NCBI GenBank assembly: GCA_963674545.2
Contig: CAXXFB010000001.1
Span: forward strand, 2,666,001-2,730,000
DNA from: JABGQS01 sp963674545
Lineage (GTDB): Bacteria; Bacillota; Clostridia; Christensenellales; SZUA-584
Reading direction: 5' to 3'
Length of the DNA stretch: 64,000 nucleotides
Part shown: piece by piece, positions 25,024-33,486 of the stretch
Numbering within the stretch: the stretch's first letter is position 1
Layout of the letters: each line of letters begins with the position of its first letter
Made by a program: the position numbers and the translations under genes
Notes under the pieces: generated by a model
What the model saw: only the letters and a program-made list of their open reading frames with translations
Database searches by the model: none
Told to the model about the DNA's origin: nothing

Positions 25024-25920
25024 TTGTTATACAACAATAAAAGCAAGCTGCCTGTTATAAGCACTTATAAACCAAAGATGACAAAGGCGGAAATAGAAGA
25101 TTTTGCGCTGCAGCTGCGGCGTGACGTAATTGAACTGACATACTACTCCGGCACTCAGTCGAGCCACGTCGGCGGAGAGCTTTCGAGCGCCGATATCATG
25201 GCAGTGCTGTTTGCACACGTGCTGAATCTAAAGCCGGAAAAACCGCAATGGGAAGACAGGGACAGGCTTATACTCTCGAAAGGGCACTGTTCTGCATTGC
25301 AGTACTGCGCAATGGCGTGGAGGGGCTTCTTTGAGCGTGAAAAGCTTTTCAATGAATTTAACAGGGTAAACGGGTGCTTACAGGAACACTGCAATATGGA
25401 ACTTGAAGGCATCGAAGCACCGACGGGGTCCCTTGGGATGGGGCTTTCGAACGGATGCGGTATGGCATGGGCGTCAAAGCTGGTGAACAAACATAAAATT
25501 CCTCCTTACAATGTTTATGTTATTCTCGGAGACGGCGAGTGTACAGAAGGCCAGACCTGGGAAGGTGCAATGCTTGCTCACCAGCAGCACCTTGACAACC
25601 TTATCGCAATAGTCGATTACAACAAATACATAATATCCGCTTCGACATATGAAGTCATGGACTTAGAACCGTTTACAGACAAATGGAAAGCGTTCGGCTG
25701 GCACGTGCAAAGAATAGACGGGCACGATATAGACCAGATAATAGCTGCGGTTGACAAGGCAAAAAGATTAGAAACCGCACCAGGTAAACCAAGGGTGATA
25801 ATAGCCGATACTCTGAAAGGCAAGCCCATATCCTTTATGATGAAAGACGCTATCAACTGGCATGCAGGGCATCTTGATGACGAGCTGTACAATAAATGCA
25901 TGAAGGAGCTGGGACTATGA
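25024..25920 (+). CDS. Transketolase-like protein, N-terminal (thiamine-binding) half
   Basis: A 298-residue protein equal to the PP domain of transketolase: SKGHCSALQYCAMAW, then GDGECTEGQTWEGAM with N in IVDYNKY closing the thiamine-diphosphate motif. It starts at TTG 25024, eight bases after GGGAGG; ATG 25078 is an alternative. The stop overlaps the start of the C-terminal half (ATGA), so the two are made together. Split transketolases are known from apulose, sulfoquinovose and other special sugar routes. Confidence 0.92.
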   Translation: MLYNNKSKLPVISTYKPKMTKAEIEDFALQLRRDVIELTYYSGTQSSHVGGELSSADIMAVLFAHVLNLKPEKPQWEDRDRLILSKGHCSALQYCAMAWRGFFEREKLFNEFNRVNGCLQEHCNMELEGIEAPTGSLGMGLSNGCGMAWASKLVNKHKIPPYNVYVILGDGECTEGQTWEGAMLAHQQHLDNLIAIVDYNKYIISASTYEVMDLEPFTDKWKAFGWHVQRIDGHDIDQIIAAVDKAKRLETAPGKPRVIIADTLKGKPISFMMKDAINWHAGHLDDELYNKCMKELGL

Positions 25921-26876
25921 GTGAAAAATTAATGTACGGAGCTTCTCTAAAAGGCATGAGGGCTACTCTTGGCGAGACTCTCGTTGAGATTGGACATAAG
26001 AATGATAAGGCAGTCGTAATAGACTGCGAAACCGGTACAGCAACTAATATACTCGAGTTCAGAGACACGTTCCCTGACAGGTTCGTTACCACGGGTGTTG
26101 CCGAGCAGAGCGGAATAAGTTTTGCTTTCGGAGTCGCAAGGTCCGGGTTTATACCTATAGTTCCGCTGTTCAGCTCGTTTCTGACAAGAAGAGCGTGCGA
26201 CCAGATATTCATACAGGTGGGGTATGCGGAATCTAACGTAAAACTCATTGGGTGCTATTCCGGGCTTACTACACCGAACACAGGAGCGACGCATCAGTCG
26301 GTAAACGATATAGCGATAATGCGCTCTATTCCAAACATAACTGTAATAGAGACAGCCGACCCGTCAGAACTAAGGCAGGCACTTCTAGCAATGATGGAAA
26401 TAGACGGGCCTGTTTATGTGCGCATGATAAGAGGAGACGTCGCAGAGTTTGATATTCAGTGTGTACCTGAAGGCCATAAATTTGAAGTTGGTAAATCGAG
26501 CGTACTGAAAAGCGGCAGCGATATTACGCTGATAGGTTCCGGTCTTATGGTGCCAAGGTGCTTAAAAGCAGCGCAAACACTTAAAGAAAAGGGCATAGAT
26601 GCGGAAGTTATAAACCTTTCTGCGATAAAGCCGTTTGATAAACAGACTGTGATGGAGTCAGTTAAAAAAACAGGCAAAGCGGTGACTGCAGAGAACCATT
26701 CGGTGATAGGCGGAGTGGGCAGCGCTGTGCTGGAAGCTTTAAGTGATAATCCTGTGCCTGTGAAGATGGTGGGTATAATGGACAGCTTTGGGGAGTCGGG
26801 TACTATTTCGGAGCTGTTTGATAAATACGGGCTGACCAGTGAAAGAATCGTCGAAGCAGCAATGGAGCTTGTTTAG
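25917..26876 (+). CDS. Transketolase-like protein, C-terminal half
   Basis: A 319-residue Pyr plus C-terminal domain protein. The catalytic glutamate lies in TTGVAEQSGISFAFG and the C-terminal domain carries VTAENHSVIGGVGSAV. The start is ATG 25917, with GGAG eight bases upstream. It pairs with the preceding gene to give one active site at the subunit interface. It would transfer or release a two-carbon unit from a ketose; with no kinase in the cluster the donor may be unphosphorylated. Confidence 0.92.
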   Translation: MSEKLMYGASLKGMRATLGETLVEIGHKNDKAVVIDCETGTATNILEFRDTFPDRFVTTGVAEQSGISFAFGVARSGFIPIVPLFSSFLTRRACDQIFIQVGYAESNVKLIGCYSGLTTPNTGATHQSVNDIAIMRSIPNITVIETADPSELRQALLAMMEIDGPVYVRMIRGDVAEFDIQCVPEGHKFEVGKSSVLKSGSDITLIGSGLMVPRCLKAAQTLKEKGIDAEVINLSAIKPFDKQTVMESVKKTGKAVTAENHSVIGGVGSAVLEALSDNPVPVKMVGIMDSFGESGTISELFDKYGLTSERIVEAAMELV

Positions 26877-26889
26877 AGGAGAGATAGAA

Positions 26890-27306
26890 ATGAATGTTTA
26901 TGATACGGACAAAATGCCCTATGTAGAATTCGGAGACGAAATCAAGCGGCAGATACGGCTAGTATTTTCTCCGGATATCGGCAATGCCAAAGGTATAAAT
27001 ATAGTTACTGCGACTGTGCCGCCGGGCGGGATATCAGAAGGGCACACGCATCCGGACTGCGACGAAATAATACATTTTAACATCGCAGGCAAAGCGGTTA
27101 TTGACGGACAGGAGATGTATGTGCCTGCAAACGGCTTCATCTATGCAAAGAAAGATTCCGTGCATGAGTGTATAAATACAAGCAGTGACGAAACACTGGA
27201 GCTGCTGTGTATATTCACACCGGCATTTGCGCCTTACGGCAAATATCCGGAGCTAATAGAAAAAACAAAAGCATTTCTAAAGGAAGGTAATAATCATGGA
27301 ATTTGA
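26890..27306 (+). CDS. Cupin-domain protein
   Basis: A 138-residue single-domain cupin. Motif 1 reads GHTHPDCDEIIHFNIAG (two His and a Glu as metal ligands) and motif 2 includes the His of KKDSVHECIN. Such proteins in sugar operons are often isomerases, epimerases or lyases. Start ATG 26890 follows GAGGAGAG. It overlaps the next SDR gene by 11 bases. The exact reaction is unknown. Confidence 0.85.
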   Translation: MNVYDTDKMPYVEFGDEIKRQIRLVFSPDIGNAKGINIVTATVPPGGISEGHTHPDCDEIIHFNIAGKAVIDGQEMYVPANGFIYAKKDSVHECINTSSDETLELLCIFTPAFAPYGKYPELIEKTKAFLKEGNNHGI

Positions 27307-28027
27307 TAACATGATCGTTATGATAACAGGAGCTGGCAGCGGTATAGGCAAAGCTACAGCCCTGGAGTTTGCACAGCTTGGCGCATATGTGTGCGCTTGT
27401 GATGTTGACGTAGATAAAGCTCAGCAAACAGCAGATGAGATTGCGGAAAAAGGCGGGAGCGCAAAAGCTTTTTTCATAGATATATCTGACAGCGGAAACG
27501 TAGCTGTTACTATCAAAGCTATAAAAAGCGAATTCAGAAGAATAGATGCGCTTGTGAATGTTGCCGGAGTCATTTTTATCGGGAAGATCGAAGACGTGAC
27601 TGACGAAGCATGGGACAGGGTAATTGACATCAACCTTAAAGGGACGTTCATCTGCTGCAGAGAGATAGTGCCCGTGTTCAAAGAACAGAATAAAGGCTGT
27701 ATCATAAATGTTACAGCAGGTGCAGCAAAGACGGGCGGTATGAACGTGGGGGCAAACTACGTGTGTTCAAAGGCGGGAGTGAATGTGCTGACAATACACC
27801 TCGCAAGATACCTCGCTCCATACAGAATAAGGGTGAACGCAGTCAGCCCGGGGCCGATTGATACACCTATGCTGACTATTAGAGACAATATAGAAAAAGC
27901 AACGCCGCTTGGGCTTGGAAAGCCGGAAGACATAGCAAAAGCAGTGGCGTTTCTTGCATCGGAAGAGAAGGCCGGATATATTACGGGAGAGATACTTGAT
28001 GTAGACGGCGGCCTATTCATGGACTGA
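27296..28027 (+). CDS. Short-chain dehydrogenase/reductase
   Basis: A 243-residue SDR with ITGAGSGIGKATALE, the NVAG motif, catalytic YVCSK and the terminal ILDVDGGLFMD. It overlaps the cupin gene upstream and its TGA lies directly ahead of the E1 alpha start region. With the SDR at 22936 it gives the cluster two oxidation steps of a hydroxylated substrate. Base composition of 25.0-30.0 kb looks richer in G+C than the transporter genes before it, which hints at a mosaic origin. Confidence 0.9.
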   Translation: MEFDNMIVMITGAGSGIGKATALEFAQLGAYVCACDVDVDKAQQTADEIAEKGGSAKAFFIDISDSGNVAVTIKAIKSEFRRIDALVNVAGVIFIGKIEDVTDEAWDRVIDINLKGTFICCREIVPVFKEQNKGCIINVTAGAAKTGGMNVGANYVCSKAGVNVLTIHLARYLAPYRIRVNAVSPGPIDTPMLTIRDNIEKATPLGLGKPEDIAKAVAFLASEEKAGYITGEILDVDGGLFMD

Positions 28028-28047
28028 TGCGAAATCGGAGGAAAAAA

Positions 28048-29016
28048 GTGTTTAACAACGAAGAACTGATAAAGATATATGAAACGATGGCAAGGATGCG
28101 CACGTTCGAAGAAGCGACTGTGCGGCTGTACAGTGAAGGGCTGGTAACAGGTTCTTTGCATCCGTATATAGGAGAAGAAGCGATAGCGGCAACAGTTGCG
28201 GCGCTTATGAAAAAAGGAGACCTCGCAACCAGCACACACCGCGGTCTTGGGCACTGTGTTGCATTGGGGCTCGACCTTAATAAAATGATGGCGGAGCTTT
28301 TCGGCAAAGCCACAGGCATATGCGGCGGCAAGGGCGGCTCTATGCACATATTCGACATAGAGAACGGCCTACTAGGCACGAACGGCATAGTTGCAGGCGG
28401 CACGAGCTTAGCTGTGGGCGCAGCATTTACACTAAAGGAGATGAAAGAGACTGACAACGTGGTGTTCTGTTTCTTTGGCGAAGGCGCATCGAACGAGGGC
28501 GTAACTCACGAAAGTATGAATCTGGCATCGGTATGGAAGCTGCCCGTAATATTTGTGTGTGAGAATAACATGTATCAGGTGTTTACAACGGCAGAGGAGA
28601 GCTGCAGCGTACAGGATATATCCGTGCGTGCCAAAGGTTATAATATGCCGGGTGTCACTGTAGACGGCAACGATATATTCGAGATGGGCCAAGCGTTCGA
28701 AGATGCGATTGAGCGTGCCAGAGCAGGAGAAGGCCCGTCGTTTGTTGAATGCAAGACATACAGGTGGCTGGGGCACTGGCCGGGCGATACATATTCTTAC
28801 GGCGGATACCGCTCTAAAGAAGAAGTGGATACATGGAAAGAAAAATGCTGCATCGACAGGTTTGGTGATTACCTTGTCAAAGAGGGCATCGCAACACAGC
28901 AGCAGCTAAAAGATATACAGCAAAAGACGGACAAGGCGGTGCAGGAGTCGATAGATTTTGCGGGTGCAAGTCCCGACCCTGATGTTTCACAGCTGATGGC
29001 TAACCTGTTCGCATAA
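28048..29016 (+). CDS. Thiamine-dependent dehydrogenase E1 component, alpha subunit (acetoin/pyruvate type)
   Basis: A 322-residue E1 alpha with the thiamine-diphosphate motif GEGASNEGVTHESMNLA ending at CENNMYQV, and the active-site loop TSTHRGLGH (as ATSTHRGLGHCVALG). I start at GTG 28048, seven bases after CGGAGG; the ATG at 28027 precedes that site and adds only basic residues. It pairs with the beta subunit 13 bases downstream. No E2 or E3 gene is in this operon, so it either borrows the E2 encoded at 3931-5193 or works without one, for instance as a C-C lyase on a diketone or acyloin. Confidence 0.88.
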   Translation: MFNNEELIKIYETMARMRTFEEATVRLYSEGLVTGSLHPYIGEEAIAATVAALMKKGDLATSTHRGLGHCVALGLDLNKMMAELFGKATGICGGKGGSMHIFDIENGLLGTNGIVAGGTSLAVGAAFTLKEMKETDNVVFCFFGEGASNEGVTHESMNLASVWKLPVIFVCENNMYQVFTTAEESCSVQDISVRAKGYNMPGVTVDGNDIFEMGQAFEDAIERARAGEGPSFVECKTYRWLGHWPGDTYSYGGYRSKEEVDTWKEKCCIDRFGDYLVKEGIATQQQLKDIQQKTDKAVQESIDFAGASPDPDVSQLMANLFA

Positions 29017-29029
29017 ATAGGAGAACACA

Positions 29030-30007
29030 ATGGCAAAGATAAAATACTCGATAGCAATAAGAGACGCACTGGCGGAAGAAATGAGAAGAGACCCCATGGT
29101 GTTTATGATGGGCGAAGACATAGCATGCTTTGGCGGTGTGTTCGGCTGCTCGCTGGGTCTGACAGAGGAGTTCGGCACAAAGAGAATACGCAATACGCCG
29201 ATAAGCGAAGCAGCCTTCGTAGGTGCAGGGCTTGGCGCAAGCATATCCGGCGCAAGGGCTGTGGTAGAGCTGCAGTACGTGGACTTCATACTCTGCGCTA
29301 TGGATCAGCTTATCAACCAGACAGCAAAGATACACTATATGAGCAACGGAAGGGTAAAGGTTCCGTATACTCTGCGTGTACAGCAGGGCTGCGGCAGAGG
29401 CAACGGTGCACAGCATGCACAGAACTTCGAATCGCTGTTTTCAAACGTACCGGGGCTAAAAGTAGTATGCCCGGCAACTCCGGCGGACGCTAAAGGGCTG
29501 CTAAAGACGGCGATACGTGACGACAATCCTGTTGTTTTCTGTGAGCATAAGATGCTCTACGCAACACGGGGCGAAGTTCCTGACGAAGAATACCTTATAC
29601 CGTTCGGCGTTGCGGACATTAGGCGACAGGGCAAGGACGTCACTATGATAGCGACTTCATTTATGGTGCAAAAAGCGCTTGATGCGGCAAAGCTTTTGGA
29701 AGCGCAGGGAGTTGATGCAGAGGTAATTGACCCACGCACGATCGTGCCGCTGGATATTGACACGATTTGCGAGTCTGTAAAAAAGACAGGGAGGCTAGTC
29801 ATTGTGCACGAAACCAACGAATTCAGCGGGTTTGGTGCAGAGATCGCATTCGAAGTTCAGAATGCCGTGTTCAAGTATCTTGATGCGCCGATAGAGAGAG
29901 TTTGCACAGCGCAGATACCCATGCCTTATTCAAGAAAGCTGGAAGACGCCAATGTGCCTACGCCAGAAAGGATAGCGCAGGCTGCTAAAAAAGCTTTGTA
30001 TATATAA
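29030..30007 (+). CDS. Thiamine-dependent dehydrogenase E1 component, beta subunit
   Basis: A 325-residue E1 beta (MGEDIACFGGVFGCS; RNTPISEAAFVGAGLG; GRGNGAQHAQNFESL). It completes the active site with the alpha subunit. The ATG at 29030 follows AGGAG. It is the last intact gene of the catabolic operon; beyond it lie a degenerate frame and the tRNA-Pro island. It is clearly paralogous to the beta half of the fused E1 at 99-2564, so the region has two E1 enzymes and one E2. Confidence 0.9.
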   Translation: MAKIKYSIAIRDALAEEMRRDPMVFMMGEDIACFGGVFGCSLGLTEEFGTKRIRNTPISEAAFVGAGLGASISGARAVVELQYVDFILCAMDQLINQTAKIHYMSNGRVKVPYTLRVQQGCGRGNGAQHAQNFESLFSNVPGLKVVCPATPADAKGLLKTAIRDDNPVVFCEHKMLYATRGEVPDEEYLIPFGVADIRRQGKDVTMIATSFMVQKALDAAKLLEAQGVDAEVIDPRTIVPLDIDTICESVKKTGRLVIVHETNEFSGFGAEIAFEVQNAVFKYLDAPIERVCTAQIPMPYSRKLEDANVPTPERIAQAAKKALYI

Positions 30008-30017
30008 GGATGCGTAG

Positions 30018-30143
30018 ATGAATACAAAGATATCCCAAATAAGATATAAGGATATTGAAGCCGTATCAATATAGAGTGATTTGATAAAAGATGTTTTTCT
30101 GACCTTACCCCACAGAATTGTACAAATTGAAAGTGGTGATTAG
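30018..30143 (+). pseudogene. Degenerate short reading frame after E1 beta
   Basis: ATG 30018 opens a frame (MNTKISQIRYKDIEAVSI) stopped by TAG at 30072, and the same frame continues as SDLIKDVFLTLPHRIVQIES to TAG at 30141. The opening resembles aldose-1-epimerase-type proteins, but this is a weak impression. It looks like the leftover 5' end of a further catabolic gene. The remainder, 30144-30297, shows only a 16-bp palindrome CAAAAATGCATTTTTG at 30162-30177. Confidence 0.3.
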
Positions 30144-30297
30144 CAGCTGTTGAGGGTTCCCCAAAAATGCATTTTTGTAATTGAAGTTCCAAATGTTAAT
30201 CGCAAGAGGGTTAGATGTGCCATAAAACTTTAACAATCAGATTGACTTATTAATAAGTATTAGATTTCCATAAAATATTCAATTGAAATAAATAATA

Positions 30298-30335
30298 AAT
30301 CCGAACCCTTCTCCAATTAGAAAAAGGTTCGGATT
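30298..30335 (-). terminator. Original terminator of tRNA-Pro, now separated from the gene
   Basis: AATCCGAACC (30298-30307) and GGTTCGGATT (30326-30335) form a 10-bp stem. It lies just beyond the distal copy of the tRNA-Pro 3' end, in the position a terminator would have had before the island inserted. Confidence 0.6.
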
Positions 30336-30343
30336 ATTTCTGT

Positions 30344-30401
30344 TTGGTCTGGGTGAGAGGATTTGAACCTCCGGCCCCTTGAACCCCATTCAAGTGCGCT
30401 A
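30344..30401 (-). repeat. Distal attachment site: 58-bp copy of the tRNA-Pro 3' end
   Basis: Exactly repeats bases 35253-35310, from the CCA end through the anticodon stem. Beyond 30401 the sequences diverge, so no complete tRNA is present here. Such partial tRNA copies mark the far end of elements integrated by tyrosine recombinases. Confidence 0.9.
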
Positions 30402-30517
30402 TGGATGGCTAAAACCTAGGGATAACCGTAAATAAGCCTATTTGAAGGGATTTATCGGCTATATCTGCTTTACAATACGTTATAATAAGTACATAGTTTT
30501 ATAGTTATTACTACTTA

Positions 30518-30539
30518 TGATGCAGTAAAAATGCAGTAA
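30518..30539 (+). repeat. Subterminal 22-bp repeat, left copy (putative integrase arm site)
   Basis: TGA followed by TGCAGTAA, AAA and TGCAGTAA. It is identical to 35137-35158, in the same orientation, and lies 117 bases inside the left attachment repeat. Confidence 0.65.
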
Positions 30540-30560
30540 TAATAAAAATAATTTAAGTAG

Positions 30561-30617
30561 TTGCATTTTTGCGAATTCTAGAATATAATATATTTAGATA
30601 TTAACCAATTGGTTAAT
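30561..30617 (+). promoter_or_regulatory. Promoter and palindromic operator of the toxin/antitoxin operon
   Basis: TTGCAT (30561-30566), 17 bases, and a consensus TATAAT (30584-30589). Ten bases on, ATTAACCAATTGGTTAAT (30600-30617) is a perfect 18-bp palindrome over the expected transcription start. HigA-type antitoxins repress their own operons through such sites. Confidence 0.75.
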
Positions 30618-30640
30618 TATGCTTTATGGAGTTATTGAAA

Positions 30641-30988
30641 TTGAAATTAAATTATTGCAACAAAAAAGTTGAGGGCTTTTTCAAGGATTTTAATGCAATG
30701 AAGAGGAAAATTGGTCCTGAGAAAACTAAAACCATAAAGAAATTTTGTAATCAACTTGAGGCTGCTAAAGACTTTAGTGTTTATTTGAGCGTAGGGAGTG
30801 GCAAGCCACACCCGTTATATGAAAACAAGAAAGGATGGTATGGCGCAAAGATAACGGGCAGTGTAAGTTTATTGTTTATGCCGGAAACAGATGACCTTAG
30901 TCCAGAAGGATTAAGAAATTGTAAAGCGGTTGAATTGAAAGGAGTATTAGATTATCATGGCGGAAAAGATAACTGGCTTATCCCGTGA
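30641..30988 (+). CDS. HigB/RelE-like toxin of a type II toxin-antitoxin pair
   Basis: A basic 115-residue protein (NYCNKKVEGFFKDFNAMKRK; HPLYENKKGWYGAKITGSVS) resembling HigB/plasmid killer proteins, which cleave mRNA on the ribosome. I choose TTG 30641, nine bases after GGAG and giving the family's usual MKL...KKVE start; ATG 30626 in the same frame has no ribosome site. The 3' end overlaps the antitoxin gene by 32 bases, toxin first, as in hig loci. Confidence 0.8.
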   Translation: MKLNYCNKKVEGFFKDFNAMKRKIGPEKTKTIKKFCNQLEAAKDFSVYLSVGSGKPHPLYENKKGWYGAKITGSVSLLFMPETDDLSPEGLRNCKAVELKGVLDYHGGKDNWLIP

Positions 30989-32048
30989 ATTGATTATACA
31001 CCCAGGAGAAACATTAAATGATGTTTTAGAAGATAGAAATATAAGTCAAGTTGAGCTCGCCCATAGAACCGGGGTTACCGGAGCTCATATTAGCAAAATA
31101 ATTAATGGTGCAAAAGGCATCTCTGTTTCGTTTGCCAAAAAATTAGAATATGCTTTAGGTGTTGATTCAAGCTTTTGGGTTAACTTACAAGCTATTTATG
31201 ATTGTGAAATGGCGGAATATGAAGAAGCTAACAATATAAATTCTTCAGAAATACAAGTTCTATCACAGCTTAAGGACGTGATCAAGTATATTCAAGATTT
31301 AGAATTAATAGAACCAACTCATAATAAAACATGTCAGGTAATGGAGTTGAGAAAGCTATTTTGTATAAGTAATTTGAATGATATCCCAAAGCTTGCATTT
31401 AGCGGAGCTTTTAGAATTTCTCAGTCAAATTCAATTGATGTATATGTATTGTATGCTTGGATACGATTGTGTCAAATTAGGACCTCAATGCTTTCAATAG
31501 ATAAGGAAATCAACATACAATTACTGAAGGATAGTATTCCGAATATTAAATCATTGATGTTTATTAAACCTGAGGATATGCAAGATGAATTACAACGAAT
31601 TTTTGCAAACTGTGGGATTGCATTTAGCATTGAAAAAAACTTTACAGGAGCTCCAGTGCAAGGATATATAAGAACAAATAATGATAATACAATATCATTA
31701 TCATTAACTATTAGAGGGGCTTTTGCTGATAGATTTTGGTTTACCTTATTCCATGAAATTGGACACATTGTTAACGGAGATATTGGTGCAAAGAATTTCA
31801 TAGATTATACTATATCTTCAAATGAAGTTGAACAAAAAGCTAATGAGTATGCAAAAAATATTTTACTAAATTCAGATGCCTATAATAAATTTATTTCTGA
31901 AGAAGATTTTTCAATTTATGCGATTGAGGAGTTTGCAAAGACCCAGGGCGTACTAAAAGATATCGTTATTGGACGTTTGCAAAATGATGAGATTTTAGAT
32001 TATAGTCAATATAGCAAGCAAAAAATACGATATAAGTGGGCTGATTAG
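30957..32048 (+). CDS. HigA-type antitoxin fused to an ImmA/IrrE metallopeptidase domain
   Basis: A 363-residue protein. Residues about 20-80 are a cro/C1 helix-turn-helix (ISQVELAHRTGVTGAHISKI) of HigA type. The C-terminal half is an ImmA/IrrE-like zinc peptidase with HEIGH in TLFHEIGHIVNGD. Simple HigA proteins are about 100 residues; this long form joins the DNA-binding antitoxin to a peptidase related to those that cut phage repressors. It may therefore tie toxin control to stress or to the fate of the mobile element. The ATG has GGAG 12 bases upstream inside the toxin gene. Confidence 0.88.
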   Translation: MAEKITGLSRELIIHPGETLNDVLEDRNISQVELAHRTGVTGAHISKIINGAKGISVSFAKKLEYALGVDSSFWVNLQAIYDCEMAEYEEANNINSSEIQVLSQLKDVIKYIQDLELIEPTHNKTCQVMELRKLFCISNLNDIPKLAFSGAFRISQSNSIDVYVLYAWIRLCQIRTSMLSIDKEINIQLLKDSIPNIKSLMFIKPEDMQDELQRIFANCGIAFSIEKNFTGAPVQGYIRTNNDNTISLSLTIRGAFADRFWFTLFHEIGHIVNGDIGAKNFIDYTISSNEVEQKANEYAKNILLNSDAYNKFISEEDFSIYAIEEFAKTQGVLKDIVIGRLQNDEILDYSQYSKQKIRYKWAD

Positions 32049-32084
32049 ATCTAGATTATATAAATAAGAGCTTTAAAAAGGCTC

Positions 32085-32285
32085 TTATTTATCTTCAGTA
32101 TTATCATGCTCCTCTAAAAATTTGACAAAGTCATCCAAGCTTCCGCCCATTAATTCAAACATGGTTTCAACATAAGCTTGGTTTACTTCTCCTGTTATTA
32201 CTTTTGTGTGCTCTATACGACATGTGCCCTCTTTTGCATTTGCATAAATCACCGATTCAAGTGGAAAAACGAATTTATTTGACAT
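32085..32285 (-). CDS. Small hypothetical protein of the island
   Basis: A 66-residue acidic protein (MSNKFVFPLESVIYANAKEG...; DDFVKFLEEHDNTEDK) with AGGTGG before the ATG and a TATAAT at 32321-32316 upstream. No family recognised. It is convergent with the antitoxin gene. Coding is supported by the ribosome site and promoter-like box only. Confidence 0.6.
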   Translation of the reverse strand: MSNKFVFPLESVIYANAKEGTCRIEHTKVITGEVNQAYVETMFELMGGSLDDFVKFLEEHDNTEDK

Positions 32286-32692
32286 AAAATTACCACCTTT
32301 TCATATATTTCTTATATTATAATATATGAGAATCATTTATGTAATAGTTGCTAATAATGCTAAGGTTTTTATTTGCGGCGGTCTAATAACTTCTTTAAGA
32401 ACATTGATAGACTGTAGGTATAAAGTATCAATAATATTCTTAGGCGGCGGATATATCCGCAGCTATAGTAAGCTTCTAGAATATCTCTGCTTGGGGGCTC
32501 CTGTGCTATATTCTTATTCATGCTGCCACCTTAACCCTTAAGCCATACTTATAACCTATATAGCCGCCCACAATCCGGTGTGCGCTTGCATGAATGCTTA
32601 CTCCGCTAATCAAGTGAAGGTGCTACGGTAATCATAGTGCATAAGAATGACCTATGGGATGCGTTAGAGGATATGGCGTAAATAAATGTTAC
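32286..32692. other. Interval between small gene and IS21 end; possible gene remnant
   Basis: No intact gene. A plus-strand frame 32610-32681 (ATVIIVHKNDLWDALEDMA then TAA) reads like a protein C-terminus, without a start, and stops 11 bases before the IS. It could be the tail of a lost gene. A plus-strand frame at 32326-32541 has no ribosome site and low-complexity hairpins, and is not annotated. Confidence 0.3.
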
Positions 32693-32739
32693 TGTCAAAT
32701 AAAATTCCCTGCTTTTTGGCAAATAAGATTCCCTACTTT

Positions 32740-33486
32740 TTATTTAGTATTTTCCACAAAGATCTGTTTTCTGTGAGCTAAGCGGTAACTGTCGTCGGAA
32801 AATGAAAGCACCTGACATTTATGAGTCAACCTATCCAACAAAGCGGTTGCTAGAATCGAATCACCAAGAACATCAGCCCATCCGTCAAAACCCTTATTAG
32901 AAGTAATTACGACAGAAGTATTCTCGTATAAATGAGATATCAGTTGGAAGAACATATTGGCTTCTGTTTTCCCAACCGGTAGATAACCTAGCTCGTCAAT
33001 AATAAGTAAGTCTGCTTCCTTGATCCACTTAAGACGTGCTGCTGAACTTCTGGATATCTCTTGTGTTTTCAGGATATGAACAAGCGTATCCATAGAGGAA
33101 AAGAAAACCTTGTATCCAATCTCCACAGCCTTGTTTCCGATAGCCAGAGCAAGATGTGTCTTTCCTGTTCCCGGAGGACCGATTAAGATCAGGTTGTATA
33201 TTCCTTCAATCCAAGTAAGGGCGGCCAACTGATTTAACTGCCAGGTGGTAATCCCTTTCTGAAACTCTGTATCAAACGTCTCAAAGCCCTTGTAAGTCGG
33301 CAGACAGGCTTGCTTGATCCTTCGTTTCTTTTTATTCTCCTCTCGATATAAAACCTCATCATGCAGACAGTTCGCTAGGAAAGCCTCGTTGGATATTTGC
33401 TCATTTAAAAAAGGAAATGTTCTCCTGGACATATTCGCAAGTCCAAGCTGTTTTGCATATGTACGGATGCGTTCAACGTCTGTCAT
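32740..33486 (-). CDS. istB: IS21-family ATP-binding helper protein IstB
   Basis: A 248-residue DnaC/IstB-type AAA+ ATPase: Walker A GPPGTGKTHLAL and Walker B ADLLIIDELGYL. It regulates target choice and stimulates the IstA transposase. The start codon overlaps the istA stop as TAATG, the usual coupling in IS21 elements. Confidence 0.95.
   Translation of the reverse strand: MTDVERIRTYAKQLGLANMSRRTFPFLNEQISNEAFLANCLHDEVLYREENKKKRRIKQACLPTYKGFETFDTEFQKGITTWQLNQLAALTWIEGIYNLILIGPPGTGKTHLALAIGNKAVEIGYKVFFSSMDTLVHILKTQEISRSSAARLKWIKEADLLIIDELGYLPVGKTEANMFFQLISHLYENTSVVITSNKGFDGWADVLGDSILATALLDRLTHKCQVLSFSDDSYRLAHRKQIFVENTK

Noticed and set aside
30401..30420. Second complete tRNA-Pro gene at 30344
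   Set aside because: Homology stops after the anticodon stem; the D-arm and acceptor 5' strand are missing, so it is an att copy only.
32326..32541. 71-residue plus-strand frame in the island
   Set aside because: No ribosome site, odd composition dominated by short hairpins, and no recognised motif.
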